Positions 18,645 through 26,680 of a stretch of 64,000 nt of DNA are shown here, one piece after another (position 1 is the stretch's first letter; each line of letters starts with the position of its first letter). The DNA comes from Roseovarius sp. Pro17 (GTDB lineage Bacteria > Pseudomonadota > Alphaproteobacteria > Rhodobacterales > Rhodobacteraceae): positions 4,005,001 through 4,069,000 of the forward strand of contig NZ_CP141179.1 of assembly GCF_035599575.1 (NCBI RefSeq), written 5' to 3'. The notes beneath the pieces are model-generated. The model ran no database searches. It was not told where the DNA came from and saw only the letters and a list, made by a program, of their open reading frames with translations. A program made the translations under genes and the position numbers.

Positions 18645-18706
18645 GTTGTTACCTTGTGATAAGTATTTAGCACGTGGTGCCGATATAATCAACGCCATGT
18701 AACAAC
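18645..18706. promoter_or_regulatory. divergent promoter with inverted-repeat operator candidate
   Basis: Perfect inverted repeat GTTGTTAC (18645-18652) and GTAACAAC (18699-18706), 46 bp apart. Between them, on the minus strand, is a good sigma-70-like promoter: TTGATT (18692-18687), 17 bp, TAAATA (18669-18664), reading into the small gene at 18621. On the plus strand TATAAT at 18684-18689 could serve the XRE gene at 18723. The arrangement suggests that the XRE protein represses both directions by binding the two half sites. Confidence 0.55.
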
Positions 18707-18722
18707 TTTTCAGCACAGGGGT

Positions 18723-18968
18723 ATGACTTTGACACCAGAGCAACTGAGGATGGCGAGGAACGCTGTTCGTTTAGGCGTCCGAGAATTGGCTGAATTGGCA
18801 GATGTAGCTCCCGCAACCATCAGCCGGTTTGAAAGTGGCAAAGGTGGTCTGCAGATGCGTTCTGCAGACGCTCTGCGCTCAGCGCTTGAAGGGCAGGGCA
18901 TTCAGTTTCTCTCAACAGGCGATATAGCGAAGGCCCCTGGCGTGGCACTGCAGGGCAAGCCTGCGTGA
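18723..18968 (+). CDS. XRE-family helix-turn-helix regulator
   Basis: An 81-residue single-domain regulator. The HTH is LGVRELAELADVAPATISRFESGKG (residues 17-41, continuous only as described), followed by a short C-terminal tail LRSALEGQGIQFLSTGD typical of small Cro/CI-like proteins that control neighbouring mobile or toxin-like genes. It is divergent from the four-gene unit 18621-14517 and is the likely regulator of that unit. Codons from about residue 17 to the stop, and 52 bp beyond, are duplicated at 56290-56540. Confidence 0.82.
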   Translation: MTLTPEQLRMARNAVRLGVRELAELADVAPATISRFESGKGGLQMRSADALRSALEGQGIQFLSTGDIAKAPGVALQGKPA

Positions 18969-19020
18969 GCTAGACGCTCTCTTGGTTTAGGCAGCCAATA
19001 GTTCCAAAAAGCCTGACGAC
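18771..19020 (+). repeat. 250-bp duplicated segment, copy 1
   Basis: This segment, from TTAGGCGTCC inside the XRE gene to CTGACGACG after its stop, recurs in the same orientation at 56290-56540 with only a handful of substitutions and one 1-base indel. It includes the 3' three quarters of the XRE gene and the CTAGACGCTCTCTTGGTTTA tail. Confidence 0.9.
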
Positions 19021-19024
19021 GTAC

Positions 19025-19462
19025 ATATTGCCACCCCTCACGCGTCCAGACATAGCTGATGTCGCCGGCCCATTTTTGATTGGATTGATCAGCTGCGAAG
19101 TTCCGATCCAGCAGGTTCGGTGCGATGTTAAACTTGTGGTCACTATCCGTCGTGACCTTGTGTTTGCGGGTCCGCACAACGGATATGCCGTTCTGGCGCA
19201 TCAAACGACCCACACGCCGATGCCCGACATTCAAGCCGATCTCTTTTAGCTCTTCGGTCATGCGCGGACGGCCATAACTTCCCAGGCTTAGACGCGACTG
19301 TTCTTTGATGTGCGCGAGCGTGACCAGATCGATGCGCTGCCTGCGACTGGCAGGACGGCTGCGGAAAGCCCGTAAGCCACGCGGGCTGACATCCATGATC
19401 CGACAAAGGAGTTCCGTTTGGAAAGAGTCACGGTGTTCTTCCCCTCTCGTGCATGTAAACAT
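19025..19462 (-). pseudogene. IS3-family transposase OrfB, C-terminally truncated
   Basis: It retains the N-terminal half of the integrase: CRIMDVSPRGLRAFRSRP, SYGRPRMTEELKEIGLNVG and the first catalytic acid region SNQKWAGDISYVW. The remaining DDE residues are lost at about 19030. The open frame continues into unrelated sequence (the antisense of the XRE 3' end) to 18902. It cannot be active. Confidence 0.8.
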
Positions 19463-19485
19463 GCACTGCCGGGCAGTGGATGAAC

Positions 19486-19767
19486 CTAAACCTCATAGCT
19501 TTTGGCCCGCGAAGAACTGCGTTGCTTTTTTAAGATCTCCCTCTCCTCCTTGAGAATGCGGTTCTCGCGTCGAAGCCGGTCATTCTCTTGGGCAAGGCTC
19601 AAATCTTCTTGCGACACTACATCCGTGTCCCGGTGTGCTGTGATCCACTTGTTCAGCGTTGACATTCCGACACCAAGATCATCAGCCACCTGCTTGCGCG
19701 TCAGCCCGATGGTCAGTGCAATACGCACTGCATCTTTGCGGAATTCGTCCGTCCGTTTCAGTCCCAT
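19486..19767 (-). CDS. IS3-family transposase OrfA
   Basis: A 93-residue DNA-binding OrfA: HTH (VRIALTIGLTRKQVADDLGV, then GMSTLNKWITAHR) and a C-terminal leucine zipper (LRRENRILKEEREILKKQ). AAAGGAGATGAACT precedes the ATG. Near its end lies the slippery heptamer A-AAA-AAG (minus strand, 19531-19525), the usual IS3 site for -1 frameshifting into OrfB. Confidence 0.85.
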   Translation of the reverse strand: MGLKRTDEFRKDAVRIALTIGLTRKQVADDLGVGMSTLNKWITAHRDTDVVSQEDLSLAQENDRLRRENRILKEEREILKKQRSSSRAKSYEV

Positions 19768-19830
19768 AGTTCATCTCCTTTGTTGCACTAAATGCTATCA
19801 AAGGAGCGGCATCAAACCGCGACAGGTCCA

Positions 19831-20016
19831 GATCTCGTCGACCTGATCGCTGAGGATGGCCTTCTGAATTTGCCCGACGATCCTCTTCCCATCCTCGAGG
19901 CGCAGCCCGAACCCCTCTGGGCAGGTGATCCGGTACGGTCGAGATATGTCATCAAGCTCGTGAGTGCGCGTCTCCCCATTGTCGAAGGTCGTTTCAACCG
20001 TAATTCGGACGTCCAT
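19831..20016 (-). pseudogene. N-terminal stump of an ISKra4-type transposase
   Basis: Sixty-two codons starting MDVRITVETTFDNGETRTHE and ending in LSDQVDEI, matching my recollection of the N-terminus of ISKra4-family transposases in Rhodobacteraceae. The frame is interrupted by the end of the IS3 element, which supports an insertion. The family call is from memory only. Confidence 0.5.
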
Positions 20017-20037
20017 GGCAGCCCCCTTCCAAAGAAC

Positions 20038-20154
20038 TCACCTTAGCATGGGCGACAGCATCGACGAGGACGCCCATGTTTTGTCCACTCCCGATCCATG
20101 CATCTGGAACAGATTCTTCGCCAGATCGAGCCCGACAGTGATAAGATCCGACAT
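20038..20154 (-). pseudogene. N-terminal stump of an IS110-type transposase
   Basis: Thirty-eight codons: MSDLITVGLDLAKNLFQMHG is the characteristic RuvC-like start of IS110/IS1111 transposases (first catalytic Asp in GLDLAK). The reading then diverges and stops at 20038. It lies 108 bp upstream of the branched-chain dehydrogenase operon. Confidence 0.7.
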
Positions 20155-20261
20155 GACCGCTCTCTTTTGTGGATCATTGCAGACCCACCTTGGCACATCA
20201 ATGCCGTCGGGGGAGGCGGCACCATCAATGCCCCGTAAACCCAGTCAACTCCGAGGATGCC

Positions 20262-21494
20262 ATGATTGAAATGCCACCGCTTTCGCTAAGGGTTCCACAG
20301 CCTGAATGCAGACCCGGCGACACCCCGGATTTTTCAGGAATCGACGTTCCGCCAGCTGGATCTGTTCAGCGGCCGAAGGTGGATGAGCATGCCGACAATA
20401 TAAGGGATCTGGCCTTTACCATTATTCGCGTGCTGAACGACGATGGAGATGCCGTGGGCGAGTGGGCCGGAAGCCTCACCGACGAAGAAATCGTCCGCGG
20501 GCTGCGGGACATGATGACACTTCGCACCTTCGACAGACGGATGATGACCGCGCAGCGACAGGGCAAGACTTCGTTCTACGTGCAGCATCTGGGTGAGGAG
20601 GCGGTGAGCTGCGCGTTTCAGCGCGCCTTGGTGAAAGGCGACATGAACTTTCCAACCTATCGTCAGGCCGGGCTGTTGATCGCGTCGGATTACCCGTTAG
20701 AGACCATGATGTGTCAGGTGTTCTCCAACGAGGCCGATCCGCTGCATGGGCGCCAATTACCGGTGATGTATTCGTCAAAGGACCACGGATTCTTCACGAT
20801 CTCAGGCAATCTTGCCACCCAATTCATTCAGGCTGTCGGCTGGGGCATGGCCTCGGCGATCAAGGGCGACACCAAGATCGCGGCTGGCTGGATCGGCGAC
20901 GGCTCGACCTCGGAAAGCGACTTTCACGCCGCAATGGTTTTTGCATCTGCCTATACGGCGCCGGTGGTACTGAATGTGGTCAACAACCAATGGGCCATCT
21001 CAACCTTTCAGGGTCTTGCCCGCGGTGGCTCGCATACCTTTGCGGCACGCGGTCACGGGTTCGGCATCCCGTCACTGCGGGTGGATGGCAATGACTATCT
21101 GGCGGTACACGCAGCCGCGAAATGGGCGACCGAACGCGCGCGGCGCAATCTGGGGCCGACCCTGATCGAATATGTCACCTACCGGGTTGGGGGGCACTCC
21201 ACATCGGATGACCCAAGCGCCTATCGCCCGGAATCCGAAAGCGAAGCCTGGCCGCTGGGTGACCCTATCCACCGGGTCAAGACATACCTGATCAACAGGG
21301 GCCTTTGGTCGGACGAGCGCCACAAACAGGCCGAAGCCGAGATTACCGATATGGTGATCGAGCACCAGAAGCGGGCCGAAGCAATCGGCACGTTGATTTC
21401 GGGCCACGCGCCGTCGCCGCGCGACATGTTCGAAGACGTCTATGCGGAAATGCCGCCGCATCTGGTGCGCCAACGTCACGAAGTGGGGTATTGA
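20262..21494 (+). CDS. bkdA1: branched-chain 2-oxo acid dehydrogenase E1 alpha
   Basis: A 410-residue ThDP-binding subunit that decarboxylates the 2-oxo acids of valine, leucine and isoleucine. Visible: the long Pseudomonas-type N-terminal extension, GKTSFYVQHLGEEAVSC, FPTYRQAGLLIASDYPL, the ThDP motif GDGSTSESDFHAAMVFAS...NNQWAIST, and YRVGGHSTSDDPSAYR with the phosphorylation-loop-like region. The start is the ATG at 20262; upstream sequence belongs to IS relics. First gene of an operon whose next gene is E1 beta. Confidence 0.93.
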   Translation: MIEMPPLSLRVPQPECRPGDTPDFSGIDVPPAGSVQRPKVDEHADNIRDLAFTIIRVLNDDGDAVGEWAGSLTDEEIVRGLRDMMTLRTFDRRMMTAQRQGKTSFYVQHLGEEAVSCAFQRALVKGDMNFPTYRQAGLLIASDYPLETMMCQVFSNEADPLHGRQLPVMYSSKDHGFFTISGNLATQFIQAVGWGMASAIKGDTKIAAGWIGDGSTSESDFHAAMVFASAYTAPVVLNVVNNQWAISTFQGLARGGSHTFAARGHGFGIPSLRVDGNDYLAVHAAAKWATERARRNLGPTLIEYVTYRVGGHSTSDDPSAYRPESESEAWPLGDPIHRVKTYLINRGLWSDERHKQAEAEITDMVIEHQKRAEAIGTLISGHAPSPRDMFEDVYAEMPPHLVRQRHEVGY

Positions 21495-21495
21495 A

Positions 21496-22509
21496 GTGGC
21501 AAAGATGACGATGGTCGCTGCGATTCAGAACGCCCACGATCTTGCCATGGGACGCGATGAGAATGTCGTCGTGTTTGGTGAGGATGTTGGCTATTTCGGC
21601 GGCGTGTTCCGCTGCACCGCTGGTCTTCAAGAGAAATACGGCCCCTCGCGCTGCTTTGATGCGCCGATAAGTGAGCTTGGGATCGTGGGAGCCGCGGTCG
21701 GCATGGCGGCCTACGGGCTGAAACCGGTGGTCGAGGTGCAATTCGCCGATTACATGTACCCGGCCTATGACCAGATCGTGTCCGAGGCGGCGCGCCTGCG
21801 CTATCGTTCGGGCGGCGAGTTCACCTGTCCTTTGGTGGTACGCATGCCCACCGGCGGCGGCATCTGGGGTGGGCAGACCCACAGCCAGAGCCCAGAGGCG
21901 CTGTTTACTCATGTTGCGGGCCTCAAGACCGTTATTCCGTCCAACCCGCAGGATGCCAAGGGGCTGCTTCTGGCGGCAATCGCCGACCCCGATCCCGTGA
22001 TTTTTCTTGAACCCAAGCGGCTCTATAGCGGTCCGTTCGAGGGGTATCACGACCGCCCCATACAACCCTGGAAAATGCACCCTTTGGGTGAGGTCGACCC
22101 CGAGTATTATGAAACTCCGCTGGGCAAGGCCGCAATTGCCCGCGAGGGTCAGAGCCTGACCGTCGTAACCTACGGCACTATGATGCACGTGGCGATCGCG
22201 GCGGCAGAGGCAATGGGCATCGATGCGGAGGTGATCGATTTGCGTACGCTGATCCCGCTTGACGTGGAAACGGTAATGGCCTCGGTCCAGAAGACCGGAC
22301 GCTGCATTGTGCTGCACGAAGCGACGCTGACATCCGGCTTTGGCGCAGAGCTTGCTGCGCAAATACAGGCGGAATGTTTCTACCACCTCGAAGCGCCCGT
22401 GCTGCGCATCGCGGGATGGGACACGCCCTATCCGCACGCACAGGAATGGGCATACTTTCCGGGGCCGGATCGGGTGGGTCGCAACATGAAAAAACTGATG
22501 GAGGCGTAA
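21496..22509 (+). CDS. bkdA2: branched-chain 2-oxo acid dehydrogenase E1 beta
   Basis: A 337-residue partner of E1 alpha (transketolase-like pyrimidine and C-terminal domains). Signatures: VVVFGEDVGYFGGVFRCTAG, FDAPISELGIVGAAVGMA with the catalytic Glu, PVVEVQFADYMYPAYDQIV, and the C-terminal DLRTLIPLDVETVMASVQKT. The GTG at 21496, right after the E1 alpha stop, is chosen; ATG at 21505 is an alternative. Ends directly at the GTG start of E2. Confidence 0.93.
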   Translation: MAKMTMVAAIQNAHDLAMGRDENVVVFGEDVGYFGGVFRCTAGLQEKYGPSRCFDAPISELGIVGAAVGMAAYGLKPVVEVQFADYMYPAYDQIVSEAARLRYRSGGEFTCPLVVRMPTGGGIWGGQTHSQSPEALFTHVAGLKTVIPSNPQDAKGLLLAAIADPDPVIFLEPKRLYSGPFEGYHDRPIQPWKMHPLGEVDPEYYETPLGKAAIAREGQSLTVVTYGTMMHVAIAAAEAMGIDAEVIDLRTLIPLDVETVMASVQKTGRCIVLHEATLTSGFGAELAAQIQAECFYHLEAPVLRIAGWDTPYPHAQEWAYFPGPDRVGRNMKKLMEA

Positions 22510-23796
22510 GTGGGACTATACACCATCAAGTTACCCGATGTCGGGGAAGGCATCGCAGAGGCAGAACTGGGCGTATGGAAGGTCGCGATAGGACAGATCG
22601 TCAGGGAAGACGATATTCTGACCGAAATATTGACTGACAAAGCTGCGGTCGAAATCCCGTCGTCGGTGTCGGGGAAGGTCGTCTGGCTGGGCGGCGAGGC
22701 GGGTGACACCGTGTCTATCGGTGCCGATCTGATCCGATTGGAAGTTGACGGCGCGGGCAACACGGCGGCCGAAGCCTCCGTCAAAAAGCTGGCCTCGTCC
22801 GCGCCTGCCGCTGCGGCGGCACCATCTGCGGCCCCTGTTGCCAAGGCAAGGCCCGCCGCACCGGCACCGAAAGCCAAGCCAGAGGTTTCCGGCGCTGCGC
22901 CCACGCAGCAGCGGGCCGAGGGCGAAAACCCCCTGACGACGCCGTCGGTGCGCAAACGCGCCCGCGATCTGGGCGTCGATCTGCGCCGGATCACGGGCAG
23001 CGGTCCTGCCGGGCGGATCACCCACGAAGACCTGACCCATTACCATCAGACCGGGGGGCGGGTTGCTGCTGGTGTTGCCAGACGCACACAACGGACCGGG
23101 GAGACCGAGGAGAGAGTAATCGGGCTGCGCCGCAAGATTGCCGAGCGCATGGCGTTGTCGAAATCGCGCATCCCGCACATCACCATCGTCGAGGAGGTCG
23201 ATGTCACCTACCTGGAGGACCTGCGCCGCCAAATCAACAAGGCCCGCGCCGAAACCCAGGGCAAGCTGACCGTGCTGCCTTTCGTCATCCGCGCCATTGT
23301 AGATGCTGTGGCCGATCAGCCCATCATGAACGCGCATTTCGAAGACGAGGACAACATCCTCCGCAAGTTCGAAGGCGTGCATGTCGGCATCGCAACCCAG
23401 ACGCCCCGTGGCCTGATCGTCCCCGTCATTCGCCATGCCGAGGCAATGAATCTGTGGGACAGCGCAACCGAACTGCGCCGTCTGGCGGGTGACGCCCGCG
23501 ACGCAAAGACCAACACGGACGCGTTGAGCGGATCGACCATCACCATCACCTCGCTCGGGCCGCTTGGTGCGTTGGCCACCACACCAATCATCAACTACCC
23601 GGAGGTGGCGATCATCGGCATCAACAAGATGGAAGTGCGCCCGCATTGGGACGGCGCGCATTTTGTGCCACGCAGGAAGATGAACATCTCATGCAGCTTT
23701 GACCACCGTGTCATCGACGGTTGGGATGCGGCGATCTTTGTCCAGAAACTCAAGTCACTGCTCGAAGCGCCCGCCCTACTGCTACTGGAGGATTGA
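22510..23796 (+). CDS. bkdB: branched-chain 2-oxo acid dehydrogenase E2, dihydrolipoyl acyltransferase
   Basis: A 428-residue E2 core: lipoyl domain with the modified lysine in LTDKAAVEI (K44), an Ala/Pro-rich linker (about 98-130), a peripheral-subunit-binding domain (TTPSVRKRARDLGVDLRRI), and the acyltransferase domain ending with the catalytic SFDHRVIDGWDAA. It starts at GTG immediately after the E1 beta stop. It forms acyl-CoA from the acyl group carried on lipoate. Confidence 0.95.
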   Translation: MGLYTIKLPDVGEGIAEAELGVWKVAIGQIVREDDILTEILTDKAAVEIPSSVSGKVVWLGGEAGDTVSIGADLIRLEVDGAGNTAAEASVKKLASSAPAAAAAPSAAPVAKARPAAPAPKAKPEVSGAAPTQQRAEGENPLTTPSVRKRARDLGVDLRRITGSGPAGRITHEDLTHYHQTGGRVAAGVARRTQRTGETEERVIGLRRKIAERMALSKSRIPHITIVEEVDVTYLEDLRRQINKARAETQGKLTVLPFVIRAIVDAVADQPIMNAHFEDEDNILRKFEGVHVGIATQTPRGLIVPVIRHAEAMNLWDSATELRRLAGDARDAKTNTDALSGSTITITSLGPLGALATTPIINYPEVAIIGINKMEVRPHWDGAHFVPRRKMNISCSFDHRVIDGWDAAIFVQKLKSLLEAPALLLLED

Positions 23797-23798
23797 TC

Positions 23799-25244
23799 AT
23801 GAAAGAAATGAACTGCAAACTGCTGGTGATCGGCTCGGGTCCGGGCGGCTATGCCTGCGCCATCCGGGCGGGCCAACTGGGCGTCGATACGATCATCGTC
23901 GAAGACAAGGCGCATGGCGGCACCTGCCTGAACGTCGGCTGTATCCCGTCCAAGGCGCTGATCCACGCGGCCGAGGAATTCTCGCATGCAACGCGTTTCA
24001 CCGGCGACAACGTGCTCGGGATTTCGGTGCAGAAGCCGACAATCGACCTGTCAAAGACCGTCGCGTGGAAGGACGGCATCGTCGCGCGGCTGAATGGCGG
24101 CATCGGCGCTTTGCTGAAACACGCCGGGGCGCGGGCAATCATCGGGCACGCGCGGTTCCGCGACGGCAAGTCGGTGATCGTCAAGACCGATCTGGGCGAA
24201 CAGCTGATCCATGCAGACAAGATCGTCATCGCAACTGGATCGGTGCCGCTTGAAATTCCCTCGCTGCCCTTTAGTGGCGACGTGATATCGTCCACCGAAG
24301 TCCTGGCGCTGACAAGGGTGCCCAAACGGCTGATCGTGGTCGGCGGCGGATATATCGGGCTGGAGATAGGTACTGCAATGGCGAAGCTTGGCGCCGAGGT
24401 GACGGTTGTGGAATGCGCCTCACGCATCTTGCCGCAATATGACAACGAGCTGACCAAACCCGTGGCCGATCGACTGATCGCACTTGGCATCACAGTGCTG
24501 CTGAACGCCAAGGCAGAAGGGCTGTCTGACGGCAAAGATAAGCTGCGGATCACACTGGAAAATGGTGAAATCACGGAGCTGCCGTTCGACAAGGTGCTGG
24601 TCGCCGTCGGGCGTAAGGCGCGGACAGGGGATTGCGGACTGGAGGAGTTGGCACTGAAGATGAATGGCCAATTCATCCAGATCGACGACCGCTGCCAGAC
24701 ATCGATGCACGGCGTCTATGCCGTCGGTGATGTGACCGGAGAACCGATGCTGGCGCACCGCGCGATTGCGCAGGGCGAAATGACCGCCGAGATCGTCGCC
24801 GGTGAGCCGCGCGCTTGGGACAAACAATGCATCCCGGCGGTCTGCTTTACCGATCCCGAGATCGTCACCGTAGGTCTTTCGCCCGAAGGGGCGCGCGCCC
24901 TTGGGGATGACATCGTGACACAGGGCTTCACACCGGCGGAAGGCATGGCGCAGAGCGGCGGGGTTACCATCGGGAAGTTCCCCTTTGCCGCCAATGGCCG
25001 CGCCATGACGACGCAGAACGACAGTGGCTTCGTGCGCATCGTCGCCCGCGCGAAGGATCATGTGGTCTTGGGTATCCAGGCCACGGGCGGCGGCATTTCC
25101 GAACTGGCGGCGGTGTTTGCGCTGACCTTGGAAATGGGGGGGCGCCTCGAAGACATTGCAGGCACGATCCTTGCACATCCAACCCAAGGCGAAGCCTTTC
25201 AGCAGGCTGCACAGAAGGCGTTGCGTCATGCCACCCACATCTGA
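23799..25244 (+). CDS. lpd: dihydrolipoyl dehydrogenase E3
   Basis: A 481-residue flavoenzyme reoxidising the lipoyl group of E2 with NAD. FAD motif GSGPGGYACAIRAGQLG, redox-active GGTCLNVGCIPSK, NAD motif VVGGGYIGLEIG, and a C-terminal dimerisation domain with LAHPTQGEAFQQA containing the His-Glu of the active site (HPT...E). The start MKEMNCKLLVIG is 3 bp after the E2 stop. Dedicated E3 of this complex (lpdV-type position). Confidence 0.94.
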   Translation: MKEMNCKLLVIGSGPGGYACAIRAGQLGVDTIIVEDKAHGGTCLNVGCIPSKALIHAAEEFSHATRFTGDNVLGISVQKPTIDLSKTVAWKDGIVARLNGGIGALLKHAGARAIIGHARFRDGKSVIVKTDLGEQLIHADKIVIATGSVPLEIPSLPFSGDVISSTEVLALTRVPKRLIVVGGGYIGLEIGTAMAKLGAEVTVVECASRILPQYDNELTKPVADRLIALGITVLLNAKAEGLSDGKDKLRITLENGEITELPFDKVLVAVGRKARTGDCGLEELALKMNGQFIQIDDRCQTSMHGVYAVGDVTGEPMLAHRAIAQGEMTAEIVAGEPRAWDKQCIPAVCFTDPEIVTVGLSPEGARALGDDIVTQGFTPAEGMAQSGGVTIGKFPFAANGRAMTTQNDSGFVRIVARAKDHVVLGIQATGGGISELAAVFALTLEMGGRLEDIAGTILAHPTQGEAFQQAAQKALRHATHI

Positions 25245-25359
25245 AACCGGAGAGAAGAAATCAATGTTCTGGCCAAACTCACCAACATTGCAGGTCGCGG
25301 AGCCGGGTCTTTTACCGAATGTCTCACCGCAAACCTGAACCAACCGAAAGGCTGAAATC

Positions 25360-25494
25360 ATGGATATTACACAAACAGACGAACAGAGCACCATTTACGA
25401 AGTTTCAAGATTGCGCTGTGATGGTGAAACAGCCTCGCTTTGTGGGCTTCCACGCGGCCGTGTTGAAATAGCCGATCTGCGGGAGGTGGGCTGA
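25360..25494 (+). CDS. possible 44-aa small protein upstream of thiolase
   Basis: Open frame MDITQTDEQSTIYEVSRLRC... ending REVG, with AAAGG 8 bases upstream and a stop that overlaps the thiolase start (ATG inside TGATG). Translational coupling is plausible. It could also be the remnant of a longer gene, since the 115 bp before it holds short gene-like pieces. No homologue comes to mind. Confidence 0.3.
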   Translation: MDITQTDEQSTIYEVSRLRCDGETASLCGLPRGRVEIADLREVG

Positions 25495-26669
25495 TGTCGG
25501 TGGTGATAATCAGTGCAGCCCGCACGCCAATCGGCGGGTTTCAAGGAGCCTTGTCGAACGTCGCGGCGACCGATCTTGGGGCAGCGGCCATTCGCGGCGC
25601 GCTGGAGAACGGCGCCGTGTCGCCGGATGCCGTGGACGAGGTTCTGATGGGCTGTGTCTTGCCTGCCGGATTGGGCCAGGCGCCCGCACGTCAGGCTGCA
25701 TTGGGCGCAGGGATGCCGCAATCGGTTCCCTGCACAACAGTGAACAAGGTCTGCGGATCGGGCATGAAAACGGTCATGGCTGCGCATGATCAGATCATTG
25801 CGGGCAGCCAGACCCTGATGGTCGCGGGTGGCATGGAAAGCATGTCGGGCGCACCGTATCTGTCGATGAAAACGCGCGGTGGTGCGCGATTAGGTCATGC
25901 GGAATTGAAAGACCACATGTTCCTCGACGGCTTGGAGGACGCATACGCGCGCGGCACGTTGATGGGCACCTTCGCCGAGCTGTGCGCAGGGCAATACCAG
26001 TTTAGTCGTGAAGCGCAGGACGACTATGCATTGGGGTCCTTGTCCAACGCGCTCGCGGCACAGAAATCCGGCGCGTTCGAGGGCGAGATCACGGGCTTAA
26101 CCGTAACGTCACGCAAGGGCGACGTGACCGTGTCCGAAGATGAACAACCGGGCAAAGCGCAACCCGATAAAATCCCCACCTTGCGTCCGGCGTTCAAGAA
26201 AGACGGCACGGTGACGCCCGCAAATGCGTCCTCGATCTCGGACGGAGCGGCGGCGATCGTGCTGTGCAGCGGTGCTGAGGCGCAGGCGCGTCGGTTGACG
26301 GTAAGGGCCCGAATCGTGGGCCACGCCAGCCATGCACAGGATCCCGCATGGTTTACAACCGCGCCCGTTCCGGCGACGCAAAAGCTGCTGAAACGGATCG
26401 GCTGGACGGTCGATGATGTCGACCTGTGGGAGGTCAACGAAGCCTTTGCGATCGTGCCAATGGCCTTCATGCAAGACCTCGGGATACCTCGCAACAGGAT
26501 CAACGTGAATGGCGGCGCTTGCGCATTGGGCCACCCGATCGGGGCCTCTGGCACGCGGATCATCGTGACCTTGCTGAATGCGCTGGAAAAGCGTGACCTG
26601 AAACGCGGGATTGCTGCGATTTGTATTGGTGGCGGTGAGGGGACTGCGATTGCGGTCGAGCGCCCATAA
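25494..26669 (+). CDS. acetyl-CoA C-acyltransferase (thiolase)
   Basis: A 391-residue thiolase of the biosynthetic/degradative AtoB type. Nucleophile Cys in NKVCGSGMKTVM, VNEAFAIVPMAF, NVNGGACALGHPIGASG (catalytic His), and the second Cys in AICIGGGEG. In this operon it probably cleaves acetoacetyl-CoA, completing leucine breakdown, or 2-methylacetoacetyl-CoA from isoleucine. It is followed 11 bp later by an acyl-CoA dehydrogenase. Confidence 0.92.
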   Translation: MSVVIISAARTPIGGFQGALSNVAATDLGAAAIRGALENGAVSPDAVDEVLMGCVLPAGLGQAPARQAALGAGMPQSVPCTTVNKVCGSGMKTVMAAHDQIIAGSQTLMVAGGMESMSGAPYLSMKTRGGARLGHAELKDHMFLDGLEDAYARGTLMGTFAELCAGQYQFSREAQDDYALGSLSNALAAQKSGAFEGEITGLTVTSRKGDVTVSEDEQPGKAQPDKIPTLRPAFKKDGTVTPANASSISDGAAAIVLCSGAEAQARRLTVRARIVGHASHAQDPAWFTTAPVPATQKLLKRIGWTVDDVDLWEVNEAFAIVPMAFMQDLGIPRNRINVNGGACALGHPIGASGTRIIVTLLNALEKRDLKRGIAAICIGGGEGTAIAVERP

Positions 26670-26680
26670 TGAGGTAAAAT

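Larger units (their letters stand above)
19025..19830 (-). mobile_element. truncated IS3-family element
   Basis: The element carries an intact orfA and an orfB cut at its 3' end. The outer end next to orfA is probably TGGACCTGTCGCGG read leftwards (ending at 19830), where the flanking ISKra4-type frame is broken. The other terminal repeat is missing: orfB stops matching after TREGW (about 19030) and runs into the tail of the duplicated XRE segment. Confidence 0.7.

Noticed and set aside
22531..23661. 376-codon minus-strand frame
   Set aside because: Antisense of the E2 acyltransferase gene.
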